Part shown: positions 56,477 through 64,000 of the stretch, in pieces | Layout: every line of letters begins with the position of its first letter | Position numbering within the stretch: the stretch's first letter is position 1 | Origin: an uncultured Ramlibacter sp. | Lineage (GTDB): Bacteria > Pseudomonadota > Gammaproteobacteria > Burkholderiales > Burkholderiaceae_C | DNA: 64,000 nt | Direction: 5' to 3' | Assembly (NCBI RefSeq): GCF_936925435.1 | Contig: NZ_CAKZHQ010000044.1 | Coordinates: 1-64,000 of the forward strand | Notes under the pieces: generated by a model | Told to the model about the DNA's origin: nothing | Database searches by the model: none | Seen by the model: only the letters and a program-made list of their open reading frames with translations | Program-made: the position numbers and the translations under genes

Positions 56477-57685
56477 ATGAAACCCCTGCACGGCAAACTC
56501 GTCCTCGATCTCACCCACATGCTGTCCGGCCCCTACGGGACCATGCTGCTGGCCGACCTGGGCGCGCGCACGGTCAAAGTCGAGCCGCCCGGCCGCGGCG
56601 AGGGCACGCGCGAGTTGCTGGCGCGCGACCCCGACAACTCGCGCGAAGGCATGGGCGCGTACTTCCTGACCCTCAACCGCGGCAAGGAAAGCGTCTGCCT
56701 GGATCTCAAGAGCGAGGCCGGGCGCGCCGTGTTCTACGACCTGGTCCGGCAGGCCGATGTGGTCTTCGACAACTTCGGCGCCGGCGTCACCCAGCGCCTG
56801 CAGATCGACCACGCCACGCTCTCGCGCATCAACCCGCGCATCGTCACCTGCTCGGTCACGGGCTTTGGCGAGACCGGCCCCGACATCAATCGCCCGGCCT
56901 TCGACCAGGTCGTGCAGGCCATGGGCGGCGGCATGAGCATCACCGGCATGGCCGACGGCCCGCCCACGCGCGCCGGCATCCCCATCGGCGACCTGGGCGG
57001 CGGCCTGTTCGGCGCCATCGGCGTGCTGGCGGCGCTGGCGGCGCGGGAGAGCACAGGGCAGGGCCAGCATGTCGATGTCTCCATGCTGGACGCCCAGGTC
57101 TCGATGCTCAATTACATGGCGACCATGCACCTGATGTCGGGCCAGATGCCGCAGCGCATCGGCAACGGCCACTTCGTCCATGTGCCCTACAACACCTACG
57201 CCACGCGCGACGGTTTCATCATCGTGGCCTGCATCGGCGATGCCTTCTACGAGCGCCTGCTCGAGGTGGTCGACCATCCCGAGCTGCGCAAACCCGCCTA
57301 CCGCCAGCAGCCGGCCCGCCTGGCCGCCAAGACCCGCATCGACGCCGTGCTCAACGGGCTGTTCATCCAGCAGGACGCTGCCCACTGGCTGGAGCGGCTG
57401 CGCGCCGCGCGAGTGCCCTGCGGCCCGGTCAACGACTTCGCCCAGGCCCTGGCCGACCCCCAGGTGCTGGCCCGCAACATGGTGGTGGATGTGCCGCTGG
57501 CCGGCGGTGGCAGCGTGCGCATGCCGGGCAACCCGGTCAAGCTCTCGGGCATGACGGCGCAGGACGAAACCAGCTTTTCCCCGCCGCCGCCCCTGGGCTG
57601 GGACACCGAGAGCGTGCTGCAGGAACTGCTGGCCTACCCGCCGGAGCGGATCGCCCAGCTGCGGGCCAGCGGAGCCGTGGCATGA
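56477..57685 (+). CDS. CaiB/BaiF CoA-transferase family III
   Basis: A 402-residue family III CoA-transferase: KLVLDLTHMLSGPYGTMLLA, a later active-site Asp-like region VDVSMLDAQVSMLN and SVTGFGETGP. It transfers CoA from a donor such as succinyl-CoA to a carboxylic acid. The downstream HMG-CoA lyase-like gene suggests the product is a 3-hydroxy-acyl-CoA that is then cleaved. A weak start context; an in-frame GTG upstream (56447) is less likely. Confidence 0.9.
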   Translation: MKPLHGKLVLDLTHMLSGPYGTMLLADLGARTVKVEPPGRGEGTRELLARDPDNSREGMGAYFLTLNRGKESVCLDLKSEAGRAVFYDLVRQADVVFDNFGAGVTQRLQIDHATLSRINPRIVTCSVTGFGETGPDINRPAFDQVVQAMGGGMSITGMADGPPTRAGIPIGDLGGGLFGAIGVLAALAARESTGQGQHVDVSMLDAQVSMLNYMATMHLMSGQMPQRIGNGHFVHVPYNTYATRDGFIIVACIGDAFYERLLEVVDHPELRKPAYRQQPARLAAKTRIDAVLNGLFIQQDAAHWLERLRAARVPCGPVNDFAQALADPQVLARNMVVDVPLAGGGSVRMPGNPVKLSGMTAQDETSFSPPPPLGWDTESVLQELLAYPPERIAQLRASGAVA

Positions 57686-58590
57686 GCCAGGCCATCGTCA
57701 TCACCGACGTGTCGCCGCGTGACGGGCTGCAGAACCAGGCCGTCCACTTGTCGACGCAGGCCAAGCTGGAACTGGTGCGCCTGCTGCAGGCCGCCGGCGT
57801 CGCCAGCGTGGAGGTGGCCAGCTTTGTCTCGCCGCGTGCCGTGCCGCAGATGGCCGATGCCGCCGCCGTGCTGGCCGGCCTGGCCGCGGTGGCGCCGGGC
57901 CTGCGCAGCTCGGTGCTCACGCCCAACCTCAAGGGTCTGGAGCGCGCCATCGAGGCGGGCGCGCGCGAGATCGCGGTCGTGCTGTCGGCAACCGAGACCA
58001 TGAACCAGCGCAACATCAACATGGACCTGGCGACGGCAACGGCCGTCTCCGAGGAGACGCTGCGCGCCGCGCTCGCCGCCGGCATCGCCACCCGCGCCTA
58101 CATCGCCGTGGCGGTGGAGTGCCCCTTCGAAGGCCTGGTGGCGCCGGCCACCGTGGTCGCCCTGGCCGAGCGCATGCTCGCGGCCGGCGCCAGCGAAATC
58201 GTTTTCGCCGACACCATCGGCGCAGCTTCGCCTGCGCAGCTGCGGGCCCTGCTGCAGGCGGCCGCGCCCAGCATCCCACTGGAGCGCACCGCCGTGCATT
58301 TGCACGACACGCGCGGCTTCGGCGTGGCCAACGCCTGGGCCGCGCTGGAGGCCGGCGTGCGCCGTTTCGACGCCAGCGCCGGCGGCATCGGCGGCTGCCC
58401 CTTCGCGCCCGGCGCGGCCGGCAACCTGGCGACCGAGGACCTGGTCCTGCTGGCCCGGCAAAGCGGCCTGGACACCGGCATCAGCCTCGAAGGCCTGGAC
58501 GCCGCCGTGGCGTTTGCCGAGCAGCAACTGGGCCGGCCGCTGGGCGGCCGCAGCCTGGCCTGGCACAGGCGCAAGCGCAAGCCACAATGA
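57682..58590 (+). CDS. Hydroxymethylglutaryl-CoA lyase-like enzyme
   Basis: A 302-residue TIM-barrel lyase of the HMG-CoA lyase/isopropylmalate synthase family: TDVSPRDGLQNQAVHLSTQA, VASFVSPRAVPQM, VHLHDTRGFGVAN and the signature-like GIGGCPFAPGAAGN with a catalytic Cys. It cleaves a 3-hydroxy-3-methyl-acyl-CoA (HMG-CoA, citramalyl-CoA or similar). It overlaps the CoA-transferase stop (ATGA), making a two-step activation-cleavage unit. Confidence 0.92.
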   Translation: MSQAIVITDVSPRDGLQNQAVHLSTQAKLELVRLLQAAGVASVEVASFVSPRAVPQMADAAAVLAGLAAVAPGLRSSVLTPNLKGLERAIEAGAREIAVVLSATETMNQRNINMDLATATAVSEETLRAALAAGIATRAYIAVAVECPFEGLVAPATVVALAERMLAAGASEIVFADTIGAASPAQLRALLQAAAPSIPLERTAVHLHDTRGFGVANAWAALEAGVRRFDASAGGIGGCPFAPGAAGNLATEDLVLLARQSGLDTGISLEGLDAAVAFAEQQLGRPLGGRSLAWHRRKRKPQ

Positions 58591-58615
58591 TCCACAACGA
58601 CAACAGGAGACAAGC

Positions 58616-59611
58616 ATGACCCACCTCTCAATGCGCCGCCGCTGGCTTGGCGCCACCGTGCTGGCGCTTGGCGCCTTCGCCCTGGGCGCGCTGCCGGCCG
58701 CCGCCCAGACCGCCTGGCCCGCCAAGCCGATCCGCCTGGTCGTGCCGTTCACGCCCGGCGGTGTCACCGACACCAGTGCCCGCGTGGTCGCCGACTTCCT
58801 GGGCCGCCGCCTGGGCCAGCAGGTCATCGTCGACAACAAGCCCGGCGCCTCGGGCAACATCGGCATGGTGCTGGTCAAGGACGCGGCGCCCGACGGCTAC
58901 ACCCTGGCCCTGGCTTTTGACGGCACCATGGTCATCAACCCCCACGTCTTCGCCAAGGTGCCCTTCGACACGCTCAAGGACTACACCGCCATCGGCAAGA
59001 TCGGCAACGCCACCCTGGTGCTGGTGGCCCATCCCGAGGCGTCGGTCAAGACGGTGGCCGAGCTGATCAGCGTGTCCAAGGCCACGGCCGGCGGCCTGTC
59101 CTTTGGCACCTCCGGCACCGGCGGCACGCCCCATATCGCCGGCGAGCTGCTGAAGATGCGCACCGGGGCCAACCTGGTCCATGTGCCCTACAAGGGCGGC
59201 GGCCAGGCCTTGACCGACGTGGTGGGCGGCAGCATTCCCCTGGTCTACACCGCGGTGGCCGGCGCCCATGGCTTCGTCAAGAACGGCAAGGTCCGCGCTC
59301 TGGCCGTGTCCAGCGCGACCCGATCCTCCGCGCTGCCGGATGTGCCGACCTTCGCCGAGGCCGGCGTGCCCGACTTCGTGGTCGATTCCTGGGTCGGCCT
59401 GCTGGCCCCGGCCGGCCTGCCGCCGGCCATCGCCACCCGCCTGACTACCGAGCTCAATGCGGTGCTGGCCGACCCCGAGGCGCGCGAGAAGCTGCGCACC
59501 CTGGGTATCGAGGCCACGCCGGGCACGGCTGCGCAATTCCACGGCGAGATGGCGCGCGATCTGGCGCGCTACGGCCCGGTGGTCAAGGCAGCCGGCATCA
59601 AGATCGAATAA
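58616..59611 (+). CDS. Bug-family TTT solute-binding receptor
   Basis: A 331-residue periplasmic binding protein: signal peptide with ATVLALGAFALGALPAAAQ, Bug motif WPAKPIRLVVPFTPGGVTD, and GYTLALAFDGTMVINPH. It should capture the organic acid used by the CoA-transferase and lyase. A CAGGAGAC site precedes the ATG. It is 25 nt after the lyase gene. Confidence 0.93.
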   Translation: MTHLSMRRRWLGATVLALGAFALGALPAAAQTAWPAKPIRLVVPFTPGGVTDTSARVVADFLGRRLGQQVIVDNKPGASGNIGMVLVKDAAPDGYTLALAFDGTMVINPHVFAKVPFDTLKDYTAIGKIGNATLVLVAHPEASVKTVAELISVSKATAGGLSFGTSGTGGTPHIAGELLKMRTGANLVHVPYKGGGQALTDVVGGSIPLVYTAVAGAHGFVKNGKVRALAVSSATRSSALPDVPTFAEAGVPDFVVDSWVGLLAPAGLPPAIATRLTTELNAVLADPEAREKLRTLGIEATPGTAAQFHGEMARDLARYGPVVKAAGIKIE

Positions 59612-59634
59612 GGAGACAGGTGAGAGGACGCTGA

Positions 59635-59698
59635 GTTTTCAAGTAAATCGGCCTCCAATCCCCGAAAAATAAGCCCGTCTTGCTATCAAGTTGGTAGC
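59635..59698 (-). repeat. Dispersed repeat, intergenic copy
   Basis: The minus strand reads GCTACCAACTTGATAGC (inverted repeat GCTA...TAGC), a variable middle, GGAGGCCGATTT and CTTGAAAAC: the same order of elements as the copy at 36.77 kb in the other orientation. It sits between the Bug receptor and the TraB/GumN gene; nothing else is seen in this 130-nt gap. Confidence 0.5.
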
Positions 59699-59741
59699 GC
59701 CGCCAGGGCGCTAAACTGCCTGGACACCAGGAGGGCAAGGG

Positions 59742-60686
59742 ATGCAAGAGCTGTACGCAAGAGTGCTGCTGGTGCTGATCGCCTGGGGCTGGGCCTTTGC
59801 CGCTGCAGCCCAGGCGGCGTGCCCGCCGGCGCCGCAACCGCTGTCGCCGCAGCTGTTCCAGCAGGCCGCGGCGCAGGCCAGGGACCGCGGCCTGCTGTGG
59901 TCCGTCAGCAAGGACGGCCGCAACTCCTGGCTCTATGGCACGCTGCACCTGGGCCGCGCCGAATGGATGGCGCCAGGCCCCGGCGTGCGTCAGGCACTGC
60001 AGGCCGCCGACCTCGTCGCCCTGGAGATCGACCTGCTCGATGAAGGCGTGCAGCGCGCGTTTGCCGCCAGCCAGGCCGCGCAGCAGGGGCGCAGCCTCAG
60101 CCCGCGAACGGCCCAGCGCCTGCAGGCCGCATGGAAAGCCGCTTGCCTGCCTGCGGCCGACCTGGCACGCGGCGCACCCGAACTGCATGTGCTCGGTCTG
60201 ATGGCCGGGGCGGGCGAGGCTGAGGGCTTCAGCCCGGTCTATGGCTCGGAAATCCTGCTGTCGCTGCTGGCCAAGGGCCTGGGCAAGCCGGTGGTCTCGC
60301 TGGAAACCGTGCCCCAGCAACTGCAGGCCTTGCTGGCCCGGGACGCCGCCGAGGCCGAAGGCTTCGTCACCGACTCCCTGGACGACCTGGAGAAGGGCAG
60401 GCTGGTCGGTGTGCTGCGCAAGACCGCCGACGTCTGGGAGCGCGGCGACATCGGGCAGCTGGAGGCCTACACCAGTTGGTGCGAGTGCGCCGACACCGCG
60501 GCCGAGCGCGCGCTGATGCGCCGCGTGCTGGACGATCGCAATCCCGGCCTGGCCGCCGGCATCGACGCCCTGCATGCCCAGGGCAAGAGCGTCTTTGCCG
60601 CCGTCGGTGCGATGCACATGGTGGGGCAGGGCGGGTTGGTGGAGTCGCTGCGCAAGAAGGGCTATGAGATCCGGCGAATGCATTGA
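59742..60686 (+). CDS. TraB/GumN family protein, exported
   Basis: A 314-residue protein with a signal peptide (IAWGWAFAAAAQAA). The family motifs are SWLYGTLHLGRAEWM (Gx2H region) near the start and AAVGAMHMVGQGGLVESL near the end, the two metal-binding GxxH-type elements of the Tiki/TraB superfamily. It is presumably a periplasmic metalloprotease or hydrolase of unknown substrate. A GGAGGGCAAGG site precedes the ATG. Confidence 0.88.
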   Translation: MQELYARVLLVLIAWGWAFAAAAQAACPPAPQPLSPQLFQQAAAQARDRGLLWSVSKDGRNSWLYGTLHLGRAEWMAPGPGVRQALQAADLVALEIDLLDEGVQRAFAASQAAQQGRSLSPRTAQRLQAAWKAACLPAADLARGAPELHVLGLMAGAGEAEGFSPVYGSEILLSLLAKGLGKPVVSLETVPQQLQALLARDAAEAEGFVTDSLDDLEKGRLVGVLRKTADVWERGDIGQLEAYTSWCECADTAAERALMRRVLDDRNPGLAAGIDALHAQGKSVFAAVGAMHMVGQGGLVESLRKKGYEIRRMH

Positions 60687-60709
60687 ATGGCTCATCAAAT
60701 GCGAGCTAG

Positions 60710-60739
60710 AATAAGAATTGTTCGTATTCGCAACAATTC
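60710..60739 (+). promoter_or_regulatory. Probable Fur box of the siderophore receptor
   Basis: AATAAGAATTGTTCGTATT (60710-60728) matches a betaproteobacterial Fur box with near symmetry. In addition GAATTGTT and AACAATTC (60715-60722, 60732-60739) form a perfect 8-bp inverted repeat overlapping it. It is located 14-43 nt upstream of the TonB receptor ATG. Confidence 0.65.
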
Positions 60740-60752
60740 ATTCCGGCTCCAA

Positions 60753-62912
60753 ATGCACACATTAGCGTCTAAATACCCCCGTTTCGCCCCCAACCCGCTG
60801 GCCCTGCTGGTGCGCCAATGCTTTGGCGCCGGCCTGGCTCTGGCTGCGGCGAGCGTCGTGGCGCAGACGGCGCCCGCCAGCCAGACCCTGCAACAGGTGA
60901 TCGTGACCGACCAGGCCGAAGCCATCGGCGGCTTGCAAAAGACCTATTCGGGCGGCCAGTTCGCCCGCGGCGGCAGCCTCGGCCTGCTGGGCAACATCGA
61001 CCTGATGAACATTCCCTTCAGCACGACCAACTACACCTCGGAGCTGATCAAGAACCAGCAGGCCCTGAGCGTGGCCGACGTGGTGATGAACGATGCCTCC
61101 GTGCGCACGCTGACCTCGCGCGGCGGCTTCGGCGACGACTTCCAGATCCGCGGCTTCCAGGTGGGCAACGGCGACATCGCCATGAACGGCCTGCTGGGCC
61201 TGGCACCCACCACCCGCATCCCGCTGGAAATGATCGAGCGGGTGGAAGTGCTCAAGGGCCCGGGCGCGCTGGCCAACGGCGTGGGACCCAACGGCAGCAT
61301 CGGCGGCAGCATCAACGTGGTGACCAAACGGGCCTCCGACATCCCGCTGACGCAGCTGACCACCACCTACATGGGCAAGAGCCAGTTCGGCGCCCAGCTG
61401 GATGTGGGCCGCCGCTTTGGCGAGGACAACAAATGGGGGGTGCGCGTCAACGGCCTGGTGCGCGGTGGCGAAGGCAACATCGATGGCGGCAAGCAGAATC
61501 TGAGTCTGGGTTCGCTGGGCCTGGACTACGCCGGCGCCCGCACGCGCTTTTCGCTGGACGCGCTGGCCACCGGCGGCGAGACGAAGGAGTTCCGTCCGCA
61601 GACCAGCTTTGCCGGCCCGGGTGTCCCCGCCGCGCCCTCGGCCCGCCTGAACTTCTATCCCGGCACCAAGCTGGAAGACAACGTCAAGACGCTGATGTCG
61701 CGCCTGGAGCATGACCTCAACGACAGCACCACGGTCTACGGCAGCGTCGGCTACACCGCCCTGGACTACCAGCAGATCTTCCCCAGCGGCCGTCCCAATA
61801 CCGCCGGCAACTTCAACGTGTCCAACGCCTACTACGACCAGGAGACGGACAGCGCGTCGGCCGACATCGGCCTGCGCACCCGTTTCAGCACGGGCAGCGT
61901 GCGCCACACCCTGGCCTTGGGCGCGAACCACCTGAACCAGGAAACGGCTTACTTCTACGCGACCTCGCCAACCAGCAACCCCTCCAGCCTCTACAACCCG
62001 TCGCAGCTGCCCGTCATCACGGCCCTGCGCGGCAACCCGGGCAAGAGCGCGGTGGTCAAGCAGTCCAGCTTCGCCGTGGCCGACACCATGGCGTTCATGG
62101 ACGACAGCTTCCTGCTGACCCTGGGCCTGCGCGACCAGACCCTGGCGCAGGACAACTTCAACCCGGCCACGGGCGCCGGCACGGGCAGCTACAAGTCCAG
62201 CGCCGTCACCCCGCTGGCCGGCCTGGTGTTCAAGCCGCAGAAGAACATCTCGGTGTACACCAACTACACCTCCGGCCTGACGCGCGGCGGCACGGCCGGC
62301 GTCACCACGGCCAATGCCGGCCAGACCTTCGCACCGCAGAAGTCCGAGCAGAACGAGGTGGGCGTGAAGGTGGACTGGGGCAAGCTGACCACCCAGGCCG
62401 CGCTCTACCAGATCAAGCGGCCCAACGCCATGACCGATCCGCTGACCAACGTCTACAGCTTCGGTGGCGAGCAGACCAACCGCGGCCTGGAACTGACGGC
62501 CTACGGCGAAGTCCAGCGCGGCCTGCGCCTGATGGCCAGCGCCGCCTTCAACGACGCCAAGCTCACGCGCACCGCCGGCGGCGTGAACCAGGGCAACGAT
62601 GCGGCCGGCGTGCCCAAGTCCACCTTCAACCTTGGCCTGGACTGGGACACGCCCTGGGCCCAGGGCCTGAGCCTGAACGGCCGCGTGATCAACACCTCGT
62701 CGGTGTATGCCGACGCTGCCAACCGGATGGAAGTGGACGGTTGGACGCGCCTGGACATCGGCGCACGCTACGCCACCAGGCTGTCGGGCAAGCCGCTGAC
62801 CTTGCGCGCCAACCTCGAGAACGTGACCGGCAAGGACTACTGGGTGGTCAGCAACTACGTGACCGTGGGCGCGCCGCGAACCCTGATGCTGTCGGCAACC
62901 GTCGACTTCTGA
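60753..62912 (+). CDS. TonB-dependent siderophore receptor
   Basis: A 719-residue outer-membrane receptor: signal ending AASVVAQTAP, TonB-dependent plug (SVADVVMNDASVRTL, QIRGFQVGNGDIAMNGLLGL, RVEVLKGPGALANG) and a 22-strand barrel ending in Phe (SATVDF). It resembles FhuE/FpvA-type ferric siderophore receptors. A Fur box lies just upstream. An ATG is chosen at 60753 because it precedes a plausible signal peptide; the earlier frame from 60687 crosses the Fur box. Confidence 0.93.
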   Translation: MHTLASKYPRFAPNPLALLVRQCFGAGLALAAASVVAQTAPASQTLQQVIVTDQAEAIGGLQKTYSGGQFARGGSLGLLGNIDLMNIPFSTTNYTSELIKNQQALSVADVVMNDASVRTLTSRGGFGDDFQIRGFQVGNGDIAMNGLLGLAPTTRIPLEMIERVEVLKGPGALANGVGPNGSIGGSINVVTKRASDIPLTQLTTTYMGKSQFGAQLDVGRRFGEDNKWGVRVNGLVRGGEGNIDGGKQNLSLGSLGLDYAGARTRFSLDALATGGETKEFRPQTSFAGPGVPAAPSARLNFYPGTKLEDNVKTLMSRLEHDLNDSTTVYGSVGYTALDYQQIFPSGRPNTAGNFNVSNAYYDQETDSASADIGLRTRFSTGSVRHTLALGANHLNQETAYFYATSPTSNPSSLYNPSQLPVITALRGNPGKSAVVKQSSFAVADTMAFMDDSFLLTLGLRDQTLAQDNFNPATGAGTGSYKSSAVTPLAGLVFKPQKNISVYTNYTSGLTRGGTAGVTTANAGQTFAPQKSEQNEVGVKVDWGKLTTQAALYQIKRPNAMTDPLTNVYSFGGEQTNRGLELTAYGEVQRGLRLMASAAFNDAKLTRTAGGVNQGNDAAGVPKSTFNLGLDWDTPWAQGLSLNGRVINTSSVYADAANRMEVDGWTRLDIGARYATRLSGKPLTLRANLENVTGKDYWVVSNYVTVGAPRTLMLSATVDF

Positions 62913-62979
62913 GCATTTTCAGCTTGGCCTGGCAGGCCGGTTTGCGGTAGCTTCGGTTCACCACCTACTGGAGTTCCGG

Positions 62980-63888
62980 ATGAATGTGCGCAAACTGCTG
63001 GGGGCCGCCGCGGCGGCCTGTGTTTTGGCCGCGTGCCAGGGCCTGCCTGCGCCCGCCGCAGGCGCGGGGCCGCGGGTGGACCAGAGCTTTTATTGCACCG
63101 TGGCGCCCGCTGTTCCCAATGCGTCTTACGTCGGTCCCTATGCCGGGGTCGAGAACGTCATCGCGCCGCTGGATGCCGCACGCGACGTCCATTGCGCCGA
63201 CAGCTTCAAGGCCGGCAAGTACCCGCGCGGCTTCGTCACCATCTTCGGCAGCTCGCGCATCGCCAAGGACAACCGCGCCTGCGATGCCGCCGGCAAGTGC
63301 GATCAGACCCTGCGTGAGAACGACCACATCTATGCCGCGGTCCGCGAGTTCGCGTTTGCCTGGACGGCAAAGCATGGCCGCAGCTTTCCCATCCTGACCG
63401 GCGCCGGCCCGGGCCTGATGGAGGCGGGCAACGAGGGGGCCAAAGCCGCCGGCGGACCGAGCCTGGGCTACACCACCTACTACGACAGGCCGGCCGACCC
63501 CGCCCAGGCCACGGCCAGCAAGCCGTATGGCGGGGACGCGGCCAAGGCTTTCAACGCCTACGTCTCGGACGGACTGATCTTCACCAGCGTGGCGCAGCGC
63601 GAGGCCGCCATGGTCCGCCATTCGGCGGCGATCGTGGTCACGCCCGGCGGTACCGGCACCGAGTGGGAGATCTACCAGGTGATCGAGACCATCAAGAGCC
63701 GGCAGCAGGCGGCCGTGCCGGTGTACTTCCTGGGCGAGCGCGCCAGAGACTGGAAGTCGCTGGACGAGCGGCTCAAGGACCTTGTCGCCCGCCGCGTGGT
63801 GCGTGCCGATGAACTGGCCTTCCTGCGCTTTGCCGCCACACCCGCCGAACTGCTGGAGCGCCTGGCCAAAGACCTGGCTCTGCCCTGA
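62980..63888 (+). CDS. Lipoprotein with LOG (lysine decarboxylase-like Rossmann) domain
   Basis: A 302-residue protein. The N-terminus has a lipobox (VLAACQG). From about residue 80 it carries a LOG/TIGR00730-like fold: TIFGSSRIAKDNRA, PILTGAGPGLMEAGNEGAKA and VVTPGGTGTEWEI, the PGGxGTxxE motif of cytokinin phosphoribohydrolases. These enzymes are normally cytoplasmic and cleave nucleoside 5'-monophosphates; a lipid anchor is unusual. The His/Gly catalytic elements appear intact. Confidence 0.85.
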   Translation: MNVRKLLGAAAAACVLAACQGLPAPAAGAGPRVDQSFYCTVAPAVPNASYVGPYAGVENVIAPLDAARDVHCADSFKAGKYPRGFVTIFGSSRIAKDNRACDAAGKCDQTLRENDHIYAAVREFAFAWTAKHGRSFPILTGAGPGLMEAGNEGAKAAGGPSLGYTTYYDRPADPAQATASKPYGGDAAKAFNAYVSDGLIFTSVAQREAAMVRHSAAIVVTPGGTGTEWEIYQVIETIKSRQQAAVPVYFLGERARDWKSLDERLKDLVARRVVRADELAFLRFAATPAELLERLAKDLALP

Positions 63889-63924
63889 TGCATCCACAAC
63901 AATGACCAACCCAGGAGACATGCC

Positions 63925-64000
63925 ATGCGTTTGTTGATGACCACCGCCACAGCGGCCTTGCTTGCCGGCCTGCTGGGGGCCTGCGCCACCCAGGCGCCGG
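63925..64000 (+). CDS. Lipoprotein, N-terminal fragment (cut by window end)
   Basis: The first 25 codons of a gene running out of the window: a basic start, a hydrophobic stretch and lipobox LLGAC followed by ATQAP. It should be an outer- or inner-membrane lipoprotein. An AGGAGAC lies 9 nt upstream of the ATG. Nothing more can be said. Confidence 0.7.
   Translation, partial: MRLLMTTATAALLAGLLGACATQAP

Overview
The window is a GC-rich (roughly 68-70%) bacterial chromosome segment with dense coding on both strands and many ATGA or TGATG stop-start overlaps. Gene order hflK-hflC-DUF2065-hisZ-purA-phosphoribosyltransferase, many Bug-type (TTT) solute receptors, a PrpR-type activator and betaproteobacterial dispersed repeats point to Burkholderiales, most likely family Comamonadaceae (Ramlibacter/Variovorax-like). 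This is inferred from gene content and not from a search. I saw no tRNA, rRNA, CRISPR array, insertion sequence or prophage. Layout: 1-5.9 kb is a housekeeping run (HflKC, histidine and purine biosynthesis, a PLP lyase). The first ~120 bases are suspicious poly-G. 5.9-14.3 kb holds a strictosidine-synthase-like lactonase, TesA-like esterase, YbbA-like ABC ATPase, a haem-c sensor next to a Ser/Thr kinase-cyclase, RlmB, an aldo/keto reductase and an exported alpha/beta hydrolase. 14.3-20 kb holds a zinc-ribbon membrane protein, split ChrA halves with an EamA exporter, and a MarR-GNAT fusion with its own operator. 20-25.8 kb is a beta-oxidation set (FadJ-like, thiolase, acyl-CoA dehydrogenase) plus an exported M19 dipeptidase. 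25.8-29.9 kb is an ArsR-controlled operon (VOC, GyrI-like, ArsR, SRPBCC, MFS efflux, VOC, DUF1428) with a recognisable promoter and operator. 30-46 kb holds a divergent FtsH-like AAA protease, a TauD-like dioxygenase with a Bug receptor, two MFS pumps, a hybrid kinase overlapping a LysR gene, and the DUF3300/DUF2950 pair. 46-53.8 kb is the most unusual part: a partner-switching signalling cluster (receiver, RsbW-like kinase, two STAS antagonists, receiver-SpoIIE phosphatase, two histidine kinases) interleaved with two patatin-like proteins, one of which lacks the catalytic serine. 53.9-59.6 kb holds a sigma-54 PrpR-type activator coupled to an orphan mini-ABC ATPase, divergent from a CoA-transferase/HMG-CoA-lyase-like/Bug-receptor operon for an organic acid. 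59.7-64 kb holds a TraB/GumN protein, a Fur-boxed TonB siderophore receptor, a LOG-domain lipoprotein and the start of another lipoprotein. The best candidates for something new are the STAS-patatin partner-switching cluster, the haem-c sensor with kinase-cyclase, the divergent FtsH-like protease, the LOG-domain lipoprotein and a predicted small RNA at about 29.95-30.08 kb.
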